Source: Ochotona curzoniae (taxonomy: Eukaryota > Chordata > Mammalia > Lagomorpha > Ochotonidae). From it: a stretch of 64,000 nucleotides of DNA. The stretch lies in contig NW_024466459.1 in the NCBI RefSeq assembly GCF_017591425.1, positions 8,742,001 to 8,806,000 on the forward strand. Reading direction: 5' to 3'. This document shows positions 1 to 11,575 of the stretch, piece by piece; the stretch's first letter is position 1, and every line of letters starts with the position of its first letter. A program made the position numbers and the translations under genes. Under the pieces are notes generated by a model. That model was not told where the DNA came from. It did not search any database and saw only the letters and a list, made by a program, of their open reading frames with translations.

Positions 1-70
1 AACTAGTGCCCATATTGGATCCCAGCACCCAAAAGGCAAATACTTAGCCACTGAGCCATTGTGCTGGGTC
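1..70 (-). mobile_element. CSINE fragment, head end
   Basis: The end of an antisense lagomorph C-type SINE cut by the window edge: catattggatccc followed by ttagccactgag and a degenerate gctgggtcc head. It lies in a UBE2O intron. Confidence 0.75.
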
Positions 71-1545
<1,475 letters not shown>

Positions 1546-2530
1546 CCCCAGGCCCAGAGGAAGGTGCATCACAGAGGGCGAGGCCAGCTGCTGCCCACTC
1601 CCTCCCTCGCCTGCAGCCTCTCCCCTGCCCATCCGTCCCCTATGTCCCCCAGTGCCAATCCCTGCCCCGCCCCCTGGGTGAGCGTGGCACAGAAGTGCCA
1701 GGAGTGTCTCGAGGTGCTGCTGTTTCCTTTGCGCCGAGGTGGGACCCTGCCGCAGGCTTTCCGCTCACTGCCCCCGGCAGAGCGTCCCAGCACTTGTTCC
1801 CAGGGCAGAGGTGGCGTGCTACTGGGGCCTGGGGCTGGGCTCCGGCACAGACCAGTGGGAGGGTGGATGTGCCTTGCATGAAGGGTAGGTTGTCCCCGCA
1901 GTTCCCCTGGTCCCCACTGACCTCGGCAGTCGCTGTAGCCTCCCCACGTCCCAAGTCCTCCCTTGTCCCCCGACATGGGCATTGTCCCCAGGGAGCTGTA
2001 GCTGCTGCCCCTGACCCCTGGCGCCACCTGGCCCGCTAACTGCATTATAGCCCTTAGACCTGTTGGACTGGCTCTCTTGGAGAGGTTGGGACCAGGTGAG
2101 GTGGAAGATCGTACGCAGGAGAGGGGTGGCCCCCGCAGACTGCTCGGGGTGCCTTGCTGTGCTGCCTGGAGCTGGCAGGGGCATATGTAGTGTGGACTGT
2201 GGCAGGTGGCATCTTAGCCCCACAGGCTGGGGCAGCAGCACACAGCTGAGGCACAGGCGGGAGTATCGGGAGGTGGCCTGGTGAGCTGGCCCTGGCAGCC
2301 TTTGGCTTCCAGACTGCAGGCTCAACCCCAGAGGGAGTGTGCGTGTGAGTGCTGGGACCTCCCCGAGACAGACCCAGAGGTTTCCAAGTTTTCTAAGCTT
2401 TTGATAATGTGAAGCTCCAGGTTGAAAAAGCTGTTGAGTACACTGCAGCTCTGTAATTTTTGGTGTATGTATGTAATATTTAAGGTTGGACAAAATAAAT
2501 CTCAGAAGCAAAGATATTAACTCTTATTAG
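1546..2530 (+). other. UBE2O: UBE2O 3' untranslated region
   Basis: Non-coding sequence from the stop codon to just past the AATAAA at 2494-2499. Several ORFs cross it in other frames but show no known domain. The exact cleavage site cannot be read from sequence. Confidence 0.8.
2494..2499 (+). terminator. UBE2O: Poly(A) signal AATAAA of UBE2O
   Basis: Canonical hexamer about 950 bases after the stop, in an AT-rich stretch. It is the first canonical signal downstream of UBE2O on this strand. Confidence 0.75.
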
Positions 2531-2587
2531 AAAAAAAAAAGGCAAAAAAAAAAGCCAAAGCATGATGCGTTTTGTCAGCCTTAAGTG

Positions 2588-2790
2588 GCTGCATACCTGT
2601 GCGCTGGGCCCCGGGCAGCCAAGCCCGCCTGCCCCCCAGCCCCGAGCCCCCGGGCAGCCAAGCCCACGGGGCAGCTGTGCCCGCTGGGTGGCCGGGGGCT
2701 GGGGCGCAGAGCACAGCCGTCTGCAGGAGCGATCCGGGGTGGCCGGGGCTGGGGCGCAGAGCACGGCCGTCTGCAGGGGCACCATGAGCG
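2588..2790. repeat. GC-rich short tandem duplications
   Basis: The gggcagccaagccc phrase occurs twice about 38 bp apart, and a unit containing ggggctggggcgcagagcac occurs twice about 49 bp apart. No gene seen. This lies just past the UBE2O poly(A) signal. Confidence 0.7.
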
Positions 2791-2936
2791 GCGAGGCTGC
2801 TTCTAGCGCGTTGTGTGGAGATGTGAATGGTTCCTGCTTATACGATCTGTATAAAGTGCTGTGTGATTCAACTTTTTTTTTTTAACTTGCTTTTTTTTTT
2901 TTTCTGGTTGGCTCATTAACAAGACAAGGTGACACC

Positions 2937-2942
2937 ATTAAA
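2937..2942 (+). terminator. UBE2O: Possible distal poly(A) signal ATTAAA
   Basis: ATTAAA variant about 440 bases past the canonical signal and after T-rich tracts. It could give a longer UBE2O 3' UTR; only cDNA data would decide. Confidence 0.35.
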
Positions 2943-3590
2943 TCTGCCTCTGCCATTCATTTGGGCTCTATTGCCTTCCTGTGTATGTGTGTGTGTGTAC
3001 ACATCTGTACCTGGAACAGTCCGTCCCCTGGGAAAGGAACCTCGTGGCCAGCCAGAGAAGGTCCCAGCTTCCCTAACTGGGTAGGGGGAAAAGGCAGCAC
3101 TGGGCATAGCACCTTGCCCCTGCCTTGTCCACATGCCCCTGGCATCTTTGATTTCCACTCCCAGGGTTCAGGGGCCATGAGGGTCACTGTTCGTGCTTCT
3201 CGGCGGGGTTCATTCCTCACTGCTGGAGTTTTCCTGAAAAGTCAGTGCGCAGCTGTGTCTGCCTGTCAGCAGCTTGCAGTCCCTAGGGGCCTGCAGCTGA
3301 CCCGGGCTCAGGCTCTAGATTCTGAGCGAGCTGGGCTGACATCACAGCTCCTGGCAGGGGCGGGCGGGCTGTCACTGTCCTCGCATGCAGGAGACTGCCC
3401 CTTGCTGCACCTTGGACACTGTGGACAGCTGCAGATGGGACGGGGAAGGGGAGCCAGGAGTCCCCATAGCCAACATTCAGAGTTCTTCGGGACCCCTCGC
3501 TCATTTCCCTCATGCCTTGAATTTAGAGACATGGTCCTTCTACTAACCCACCCCTGCAGCACCCCATTTCCTCCCCCCAGTCCCTAGAAC
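2943..3590. other. Intergenic gap between convergent UBE2O and SPHK1
   Basis: No exon-like structure seen. A short TG run sits near 2984-2999. A 208-codon open frame on the plus strand has no recognisable domain and is GC-driven. Confidence 0.6.
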
Positions 3591-3599
3591 AGAACCACC

Positions 3600-3843
3600 A
3601 GAGTGGGAAATGTCGTTTTATTCAGGTTTGACTCACAGGGTGGGCTCTCCGAGCAGGAGTGCCTCCCACAGCAACTGGCCCAGCCAGCTGAGTTTGTGGC
3701 TCTTGACAGGCAGAGCCTGTCTGTCAAAGCACACAGCCACCACCTCCCCACTCCTCCAGGAGTCCCGCAGCGCAGTGTGGTGTACACGCACACACCCAAG
3801 TCCTGGGAAGGAGGGACGGCCGCAAAGGCACAGTGCCCTAAAG
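3600..3843 (-). other. SPHK1: SPHK1 3' untranslated region
   Basis: Minus-strand sequence between the SPHK1 stop codon and its poly(A) signal. About 240 bases, short as is usual for this gene. Confidence 0.8.
3617..3622 (-). terminator. SPHK1: Poly(A) signal AATAAA of SPHK1
   Basis: TTTATT on the plus strand reads AATAAA on the minus strand about 225 bases after the SPHK1 stop. Confidence 0.85.
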
Positions 3844-4630
3844 TCACAAGGGCTCTTGAGGGGGTGACTTGTGCGGGGGCCCCATGCTGGCAGGGGGTCC
3901 CCCACAGTCACTAACCACCCAGAAGGAGTTGGGGTGGACCTGACCCTGCACGGCCTGGCTGACCATCAGCTCCCCATCCACAGCAAACACACCCTCCCCG
4001 TTCTTGGGCTCCAGGCGGAAGGCCACCACAGGCACGTGGACCAAGTAGGGGCAGTCATGCTCCATGTGCCTGCCCTTCTCCATGGCAAGGAAGAGGCGCA
4101 GCAGCGAGGCCCGGGACACACCTGCCCGCATGTAGAAGAGATGCATGACGCCCGCCGCGCAGCGGCCCATGGGGGCTGCAAACATCTCGCTGCCCAGGTG
4201 TGAGTGCAGCAGTGCCAGCACCAGCACAAAGTCCTGATGGGGCACCACCGTCCAGTGGGCAGGCACTGGCTCCTCCAGGGGCACCAGGTGCTCATCCATG
4301 GGGCCCTGCTGCCGTGCTGTAGCGGGCGAGCTGGGCGTCTGGGAGGCGGCTGCCCGTCCCGCGGGGAGGTAGGCCAGGCGACCATGGTAGGTACGCAGGG
4401 CTGCCAGGCGCATAAAGGTGCCCACTGTGAAACGCATCTCCCCCAGGCACCGGTACTTCTCGCTCTCCAGGTCCACATCGGCAATGAAGCCCCAGGCCAG
4501 GCTGAGCACAGAGAAGAGACGCAATCCGGACGCTGTGCGCAGCGACAGCAGGTTCATGGGCGTCAGCAGTCGTCGGCACAGCAGCCGGGTGCAATTGGTC
4601 AGGAGGTCTTCGTTGGTCACCTGCTCGTAG
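3844..4630 (-). CDS. SPHK1: SPHK1 last coding exon
   Basis: Minus-strand acceptor ccacag next to 4630; runs from YEQVTNEDLL to the C-terminal PPQEPL and stop at 3846-3844. It carries most of the C-terminal lipid-binding domain, the Ser-Pro phosphosite and the VFAVDGEL motif. Confidence 0.97.
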
Positions 4631-6269
4631 CTGTGGAGGAGACAGTCAGATGGCAAAAAACCAGAGCCCTGTCCTTCCTCCTCCAGCAACAGTGCTCCTC
4701 AGAGGAGGAGAGGAGTCAGGTGCAGGCAGCCGGGACCCCCAGCCCAAGTGGAAACGGAACTCAGAAAACCTCAGGGCCTGGGTCGGGGTCTTGGGGAGGC
4801 GATGCCCAGGGGAAAAGTACTCCTCTTGGGTCCCTGGGCTCTCACCCGGCATAGTGATTCAAGGAAGCTGCCAGCGCGTTGCCAGAACCTGCCGGAAGGC
4901 TGCACAGGGGCTTGCGGATGGCGATCTCCCAGTCGGCCCGCTCCATGAGCCCGTTCACCACCTGTGGGTGCAGCAGCGCCCTAGTGCTCTGAGCAGCCAC
5001 TACCGGCCCGTGGCCCCACCGCACCCCGGAGAGGCAGTGGCAGGTGGGCTCACCTCGTGCATCAGCCCATCTCCAGACATGACCACCAGCGCGTCCCAGC
5101 GACCCAGCTCCTCCGCACGCACCAACTCCCGCGCGTGGTTCCGTCGCTCTGCAGTGGGGGAGAGTGGGGGTTGAGGGGTTCCACGAATAGCTCTCAGGGG
5201 ATGTGCCTTGCACCCCACACACCCCGCCTCAGGGAATCACTCACCCGTGAGCATCAGCTTGAAGGAGACCTCGGCTTCCTCCAGCAGGGGTTGCACGTGG
5301 CTGCGGAAGAGCTGCAGGGCCTTGCCCTTGCCACCACGCGGGTTCAGCAGCACCAACACGCGGCAGGGCCGGGGGAGACCCCGGGGGCCGCTCGCTGCGG
5401 AGGAACCAACCGACGCCGCGTTCTTCGTCGGCCGCTAGGGGGACCGGACGGGATCGCGCCACCCCGGTGAACCTGCCCAGTCGGCGCGGGCTCCCGGGGT
5501 GGGGGCGCCCCTTTAGTTGTCCCTCCCTACCCGGTTCCGGCCTCGCGGGATCGGAAGGAAAGAGTCTTATCCCGAGCAGCCCTAGGCCCTCTCGTACAAG
5601 CAGCTGGGCGCTGTGCGTTCCTGGTGAGGAAGAGGGGATCCCCCTACGGCCTGCCCCCAGCTAGGCCGGTAACAAACCTGGATCCATAGCTTCGGCCTGT
5701 GGCTCCCACGGCAGTGCCGTGCCCTGCACCGAAGGGGCGCTGCCCGTGGCGGCCGCCGTCTCTGCTGCCTTCAGCCCCTTATCGCCACGGTCCAGGCGGG
5801 CGTCGCGGGGCCGGCTGTGGGGCGCGCCCTCCCCGAACCGAGTCGTAACTGCAGGACCCCCCGGGTCATTCTCTGCGGCGGCTGCATCTGAAGGAGAAGA
5901 GGAGCTGGAGACCCGAGTTGCGCGCGGCTCCTCCCAGGTGGGACGGGCGGGTGCGCCCCCGAGCCTGGGACCTCGTGTCCCTGCCTCGGTCCGCAGTCCG
6001 TGGGCAGGGAACCTGGGAGGTTCGGAGAGCAGAGCTCAGGTGGCACCTCGGGCGCCCCCGTCATGGGCCTGAGCCCCCAACCCCCGAGGCCAAGGTCGCT
6101 GCCCTGAGTTGGGGGGGCTTTCCTCTCTGGGGTCTCAGTTTTTCCGGTGCCACCGATGAGTCAGAGCCCCGTGGCTCCCTGGCTCCGACCAGCTCAGCAT
6201 CTCACCCCGCGGGGATCCCAGAGGGTGGGGAGTCCAGTTGCGTAAAAATCCCAAAACTTGAGCGGTCAT
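3844..6269 (-). CDS. SPHK1: SPHK1, sphingosine kinase 1 (complete, two N-terminal forms)
   Basis: Lipid kinase that phosphorylates sphingosine to sphingosine-1-phosphate with ATP; cytosolic, moving to the plasma membrane on activation (family knowledge). The short form joins 5687-5678, 5394-5245, 5148-5054, 4961-4846 and 4630-3844: 1158 bases, 385 residues (human 384). The long form replaces the first piece with 6269-6206 and 5887-5678: 1422 bases, 473 residues (human long form about 470). Visible diacylglycerol-kinase-type features: LLNPRGGKGKAL near the N-terminus, the nucleotide-binding motif VVMSGDGLMHE with the catalytic Asp, PAGSGNALAA, and VFAVDGEL near the C-terminus. A Ser-Pro in TPSSPA corresponds to the human ERK site Ser225. 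All junction phases agree and the gene is compact, with introns of about 80-290 bp. It is transcribed towards UBE2O from a large CpG island. Confidence 0.97.
4846..4961 (-). CDS. SPHK1: SPHK1 coding exon (PAGSGNALAA)
   Basis: Starts VVNGLMERADW after a ccacag acceptor and ends in NHYAG with gg/gtgagag. The split Gly codon is completed in the last exon. Confidence 0.96.
5054..5148 (-). CDS. SPHK1: SPHK1 coding exon (SGDGLMHE catalytic motif)
   Basis: Encodes RRNHARELVRAEELGRW then DALVVMSGDGLMHE. Acceptor ctgcag and donor gtgagc on the minus strand, phase 1 in and 0 out. Confidence 0.96.
5245..5394 (-). CDS. SPHK1: SPHK1 coding exon (LLNPRGGKGKA)
   Basis: Acceptor ccgcag, then SGPRGLPRPCRVLVLLNPRG and onward to KLMLT, donor gtgagt. 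Shared by both N-terminal forms. Confidence 0.95.
5678..5887 (-). CDS. SPHK1: SPHK1 alternative 5' coding exon with the internal short-form ATG
   Basis: Open for 69 codons between an acceptor ttccttcag (minus strand, ending 5888) and donor ccag/gtttgt. The MDPA start of the short form is at 5687-5685. Upstream in-frame residues (NDPGGP, GAPHSRPRDARL, TAAATGSAP, LPWEPQ) align with the N-terminal extension of the human long form. The donor gtttgt is a weaker match to consensus than those of the other introns. Confidence 0.85.
6206..6269 (-). CDS. SPHK1: SPHK1 long-form first coding exon
   Basis: ATG at 6269-6267 followed by TAQVLGFLRNWTP and HPLGSPR, ending cggg/gtgaga. It closely matches the start of the human long form (MSAQVLGFLRSW). 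Phase 1 joins cleanly to the exon at 5887. Confidence 0.85.
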
Positions 6270-8541
6270 CACGGAGCGGGAAGTTTAGGGCGAGGATTCC
6301 CGCCCGCAGCCAGCTGCTTCGCCTCTTCCCTGCCTCAGCCCGAGCAGCTGCAGCCTCGCGCGCGCTTCCGAGGACCCCGCTCCAACGGGGTCCGCGTCCG
6401 GATCCCCCCAGCAGCTGAACCTGGGCCGCGCAGCCTGCCGCCGCCTGCCCTCGTCCCAGCGCCAACTGGGCGCGAAGGCCTCACGATGCGTGGCCTAGTT
6501 CCCTGGGGCCCGATGAGGGGCGGGCCTCCAGGAGCAACCGGCCGCAGGAGGCCGTACCCAGTCGGTCCGGTTTGCCTGGAGAGAAGCCACTGCCGTTCCC
6601 TGGAGTGGCCTGGGGCGGAACGCTTCTCGCCCAGGGCCCAGCCCCGCATCTGATCGGCAGGTGGAGCTCCGGGCTGGTACAGACTCGCGGGCTCGCTCCC
6701 TCTGGCCTCAAACTTTCCGCCCAACTTGGCTGCTGCGCGCCGCGGCGCTGGGAGGGCTCTGGGCGCCGGCCCGGCCACGCCCCCGCCTTCCCGGAGCTCA
6801 CAAGGGAGCCCGGCGCCCACTCGGCCTTCCCGGCCCAGCCCCATCACTGTCCGCGCACACGACCGGGTCACGCGCGGCCTATTGGCTAGGGCTCCTGGGG
6901 CGCGACTCTGCACCCCGCCGCTTGTAACGGGAGCGGCGCGGAGACGCGGGCGAAGCATCCGGCCGCTAGCGGCGCCCGGCGGCTGCAGCCTGTGCCGGCA
7001 GCGCCAAATGGAGTGCGCGCAACGCGGACCAGGAGAAAACCTGCCTGGATGCACAACATCTAAACGGGCTTCGGGCGCGCGCCCTTTCACGCTCCGGGAG
7101 ACACCTCGACGCCGCCCTGGGCGAGGGGTGGCGACCAGTTCACGCCGCGGGAGGCAGGGATGAAGGAGCCCGCTTGACGCCCCGGGAATTCGAGACCACA
7201 TCCTTGCCAGGTGCCCCTCATCCGGATCGGGGCATCTCCCGCCGCCCGGGGCGTCCTTTGCTTTTCCACCCCCGCACTCTCCGAGGAAGGTTATTTTTAG
7301 CACCCCGGTGTGCAGCCTGGCCCCTGAGCCCGAGGCAGCCGGGCGTACCATCCACAAAGCCACGGAGGCTCCGAGCTGGAAAGGGAGGCGGGCAGGGGAG
7401 GGCCTCGTTAAGAAGCTCAAAAGTTGGGATCCTTGCCCCCGGAAGGGACACCATCGAGGCTCACCTGGGCCAGAGCAGCTGCCCGCAGCGGGCGATCCAG
7501 GTCCTCGTTGGTCACCCGCCGGTGAGGCGCCTGGCATCGTGGCAGGGCCCCGGGGATCGGGTCCCGATTAGAGCGCCAAGCTGGGCGGGTGTGGCCCCCG
7601 AGGCCACCCCTGTCCCCCGCGGCCAGCGCGAGGCTGCGAAAGCACGCAGGAATTATCGCTTAGTGGAGGCCGCCGGGGGCGCGTGTGTCAGTGTGAGAGC
7701 TGTACTTCTCCCGGAGAGGGACCGAAGGTGCCCGCTACAATCTCGAGTGAAATGCCCGGGTTATTTGCAGCGCCTGAGAGGAAGAAGTTGCCACAGCTGA
7801 CGTGGTGACTGCGGGCCAGGTAAGGGTCAAGGATAGGAAAAGCCAAGCCCCTCACCCCCTGTTCGGAGGCAGAGGGATTGGGGGGAGGTCCCCAAGCCAG
7901 CCCGGCTGCGGAGAGCCCCGGCGCGCGCACCTGCCCCGCTCTCCGCGCACACGCGCTTCTGCTCATGGCTTCTTAAATGGAGAAGAGGCAGGTCCGGGAC
8001 GAGCGCGGAGCCAATTAGCCGGGCGGCGCCCTGACCTCGGGCACGCCTCCACGGCACCTTCTGTTCACGAGGACCCGGGCGGCCCGGTCGCGTTTCCTAA
8101 CTCTCGGTAGTGGGTGGAGGGAAAGGGGCAAGAGGACGAGCCTCGGGGGTCTCCCGGCAGGGTGCGGTGGCGGGGGTGGGGTGGGATGGGATGGGAGACG
8201 TGGTCCTTTGGACCCGCCTTGGCTTCTTTGAGCGCCTCCCCCTCCCCGGCAGCCCCAGCTGGGGTCCTGGGCGCCCCGAGCGAGTGCCGAGGTGGTGACT
8301 CAGCGACGCGCTCACGGGTGGAGAAACTCCGCGACCCCAGGAACTCAGGGAGGAGGGGTGCAGTGGTGTCGCCAGCCCCACCGCTCCACCCCCGCCCCCG
8401 GGCCGGCGCCCGTCCGCAGACTCCGGTCCTGCACCCCGGCCCCCTGCCCCCACTGCCCGGGAATCCGGCGCGGGCAGGGGAGGGCGGCGCTGCAGCCGCA
8501 GTGCTGCTGTCACGCTGTCACGCGCTGCGGGGACGCGAGCC

Positions 8542-8628
8542 ATGGCGGGAGGAAGGGGCGCCGCACGGGAGCCCCGGGCCGCCGTGCGCCGCGCGCCCCC
8601 CGCCTGCCCTCCCTCCTGCGGCTCCGAG
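8542..8628 (+). other. Possible plus-strand first exon at the island edge
   Basis: GCCATGG start context followed by 29 codons (MAGGRGAARE...) that end exactly at a consensus donor gag/gtgaga. No protein family recognised and no downstream partner exon identified. Could be a divergent transcript from the SPHK1 island or chance. Confidence 0.2.
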
Positions 8629-8640
8629 GTGAGAGGCTGG

Positions 8641-10812
8641 GTCTGGCTTTGACTCCTGGAAGACCGGTGGCAGGGAGGGGTGGGGGGAACATGGGGGGCC
8701 CTCGTCCTTCAGCTAGAGCTCGGAGCGGGGGCAGCGCCAGTTGTGGAAGGCCCAGTGGGAGGAAGGCGAACTGACCCCGGTTCTAGGGAACACAATGACC
8801 CCATTGTCCTCCCTGCCACCTCGCCCCAAGGCCCATAGTGCTGCCTGCTCTGCCCTGTGCCCGCTTCTCCCTCGCCTCTGCCAGTCCCGGTGCCTCTGCT
8901 AAGAACGCTGCTGCTTTTGCAAAGTTAGCAACACCAGAAAGACCTCCATCACCCTCTGGCCAGGAGCCTGGCACCCCGCGGCTTGGCTGGACAGTGAAGA
9001 GTCCCACGCACAGCCCCCCAACCTCAGACCAACTCCTTAGGGAGCTAAGCAGCTGTCACAATCCTGATCCAGGGACCCAAGAGGCCAAGCCTCCTGCAGT
9101 GGGCCTGGGGAGTGGGGGTGGGCAGGCTTCTGGCTGTTGCTCCTGCCCAGGCCAGTCACTAGGTCCCGCTGAGAAAGCAGAATGGCTCCCAGGAAGACCC
9201 ACCAGGGGCCTGCCATCGGGCGTGGGCCAACTGGGTGGCCCACTGCGTCTGCCAGCCAGGGCTGGGCTTCCCGATGTACCTGCTACACAGGTGAGGGGGG
9301 TTGTGGGTCTGTCTCCCCCGGCCTCCCCAGGCAGGCACACCTGAGCGCCTCCGCCTGCCTGGGGTAGTTTTGTTTTTTCTCTGGAGAAAGAAAGCAGGCA
9401 TTCATTCATGTGCCAGCCTCTCTGGTCACCTGGGAGCGAGCCTGGCAGGTGACTGGCTGTTAGTGGGAGGGACTCCTGGCCATCTCACCCTGGCCTGAAA
9501 CTACTTTCCCTGCAGGTTCCAGCTCTCCAGCTGCAGAGCCCGAGGCCTGCCCTGACCTCAGTCTTCCCTGTGGTGCCGCTTTACTGCGTGCCAGGCTGCC
9601 AGGGCAGGGGCCAGGCAGACGGGGAGGCGGCCAGTCCTGGCGGCTCTCTTTAAGATTTGCTGTTCCTGGACTGGCCTGTGCGTGGTTTTCCATTCTAGGA
9701 GTTTTCCTAGATGTGGCTTCCAGGTTGGCCAGGGCAGGCCTGGCGGGCAGAAGGGGGGGATCTGCCAGCACCGGGGGGATCTGGGACAGCGGGCTAGAGG
9801 TGCAGGATTCCTGGCTGTGGGCAGTGAGGGTGTGCTTTGGCCAGGTTTCCTGGTCCTCTGCAGCTGTGAGCAGGGGGCGGCATGGTCTCCTCTTCTCTGT
9901 GGATGTCCTCTCTAAACCAGGAGGCCCCAGGGCTCTGCCTCCCACGTGCTCTCCTCCCCTGAGCTGCAGCTCCCAGAACATTCTCAAGGCAGGTGTCTGT
10001 GTAGGCCATTCTTGTTCCACCCTGAACTGTGGGAGTGTTGCTTTGTGTGTTTCCTGGGGACTTGGGAAAACAGAAACGCATTGTGTCCCTGGTTCAAGGT
10101 CACGGTGTGGGCAGCCTTGGTTCCCAGGGAGGCTGTGGGGGAGGTCCTGTCACTCATCAGCACCCCAGGACTTGCACAGGTGTCACCCCGCTCTGACCTG
10201 TCTTGTCTGCAGTTTCACACGCTGTTCTCCCAGGGAAGGAGTCGGCCGAGATTTGTCATGAGATTGGATCTTCCCTGGGCCTCTGTGGCTTGTTCTCTGT
10301 CAGCTGTCACCGACTCTCGGAGGGAAAACCTACTTGATTGGGAGCTAGGAGTGTCTTCTTCTTGTTTTTACCTTTTTTCACTAAATGCGTATCTCAGAGC
10401 AACCAAGAGAGATCTCACTCTTAAATGCCCACAACAGCCCAAGCTAGGCCAGGTAGAAGCCAGGAGCCCCATGCATCTCCCCCTAAGGCTGATGGTGGCC
10501 CAAGCACCGCAGGCTCCCCGGGCTGCCGCCTTCCCAAAGTGCATTTGCAGGAAGCTGGATTGGAAGTTGAGCAGCCAGAAATGTAGGGAGTGGCCCTTCA
10601 AAACAGGGTGTGACCCCTTGGTACAACCTGGGACAAGACCAGGTATTCTGGGAGAGGAATGGAGGATTTGCTGGCACAGGTGTGGGAAGAAAGGGTGTCT
10701 GGGAGGCTGGCCTGCCCTCCTGCTGGTGCTGCCAGTGTCTGGTCCTCTGAAAGCTGCTTATGTCTGTATGGAAAGCACAGACTCCTGGCCTAGCACCTCC
10801 ACTGTGCCTTCT
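8641..10812. other. Intergenic, no gene seen
   Basis: Unique-looking, GC-moderate sequence. A plus-strand 318-codon frame at 9946-10902 runs into the next SINE and has no recognised domain. Confidence 0.6.
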
Positions 10813-11111
10813 TTAAAAAAAAAAAAAAAAAAAGAGAGGAGGAGAGACAGAGAGGAAGATCTTCGTCCAATGATTCACTCCCCAAGTGAGCACAACAGCT
10901 GATGCTCCAAAGAGGCCAGGAGCCTCTTCCAGGTCTCCCATGCAGGTGCAGGGTTCCAAGATTTTAGGCCGTCCTCGACTGCTTTCCCAGGCCACAAGCA
11001 GAAAAGGAGCTGGATGGGAAGTGGAGCTGCCAGGATTAGAACTGGCGCCCATATGGGATCCTGATGTGTTTAAGGTGAGGACTGTAGCCACTAGGTTACC
11101 GCGCCAGGCCC
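10813..11111 (-). mobile_element. CSINE, near full length
   Basis: Oligo-A/T tail region, then gagaggaggagagacag and gaagatcttcgtccaatg, through catatgggatcc, to gcgccaggccc: a young-type antisense copy. Confidence 0.9.
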
Positions 11112-11508
11112 TCCACCATGCCTTCTGCCTCACCGCTCAGAGTTGGCGCCGGGACCACAGGCTCCTCGGCCTCCTGAACAGATGGGTTAGCTCCCCAGGC
11201 CTTGGAAGAGCTCTGCTGAGTGTTGGACACGGTGTTCGTGGGTTCATGGGGAGTCCCCCTCAGCTTTTCATTCTTGTTTTTCCACCAATGTTTCAAAACC
11301 TTCCTGTGTTAGGTCCTTACTGCTGTGCTCATGGAAAACCACGGAATTTTATGTGTGTGGGGCTTCGAAGTTGGTGGCGTGCCTGCAGGCAGTGTTCCCT
11401 GGCGCTTCCCAGCTTCCCCGGGGCCACTTGCACTCCTTGGCTCAGGGCCCCCTCCTGAAACATGGAATCTTCCAAGCCTGCTCTGGCCTCCACTTGGCTG
11501 TCCCATTC

Positions 11509-11575
11509 CCCACTTCCCGCCTGTAAGGACCCCACCGGCAGAGGGACCCCACTTCCCGCCTGTAAGGACCCCGCG
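11509..11575. repeat. Two-copy short tandem repeat
   Basis: cacttcccgcctgtaaggac occurs twice, about 39 bp apart, with diverged spacers. Confidence 0.75.

Larger units (their letters stand above)
5390..8640. promoter_or_regulatory. SPHK1: CpG island with the SPHK1 promoter
   Basis: About 3 kb of GC-rich, CpG-dense, SINE-free DNA around and upstream of the SPHK1 first exons. It holds a CCAAT-type ATTGGCT at about 6879-6885 and many GC boxes. Long open frames here (for example a 400-codon minus frame at 6335-7537) are what GC-rich DNA gives by chance. The transcription start cannot be placed from sequence. Confidence 0.75.

Noticed and set aside
6335..7537. 400-codon minus-strand open frame upstream of SPHK1
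   Set aside because: It lies in a CpG island where stop codons are rare, has no domain or splice logic, and is not needed by either SPHK1 form.
9946..10902. 318-codon plus-strand open frame
   Set aside because: It runs into a SINE and ends in its oligo-A tail; no recognisable domain.
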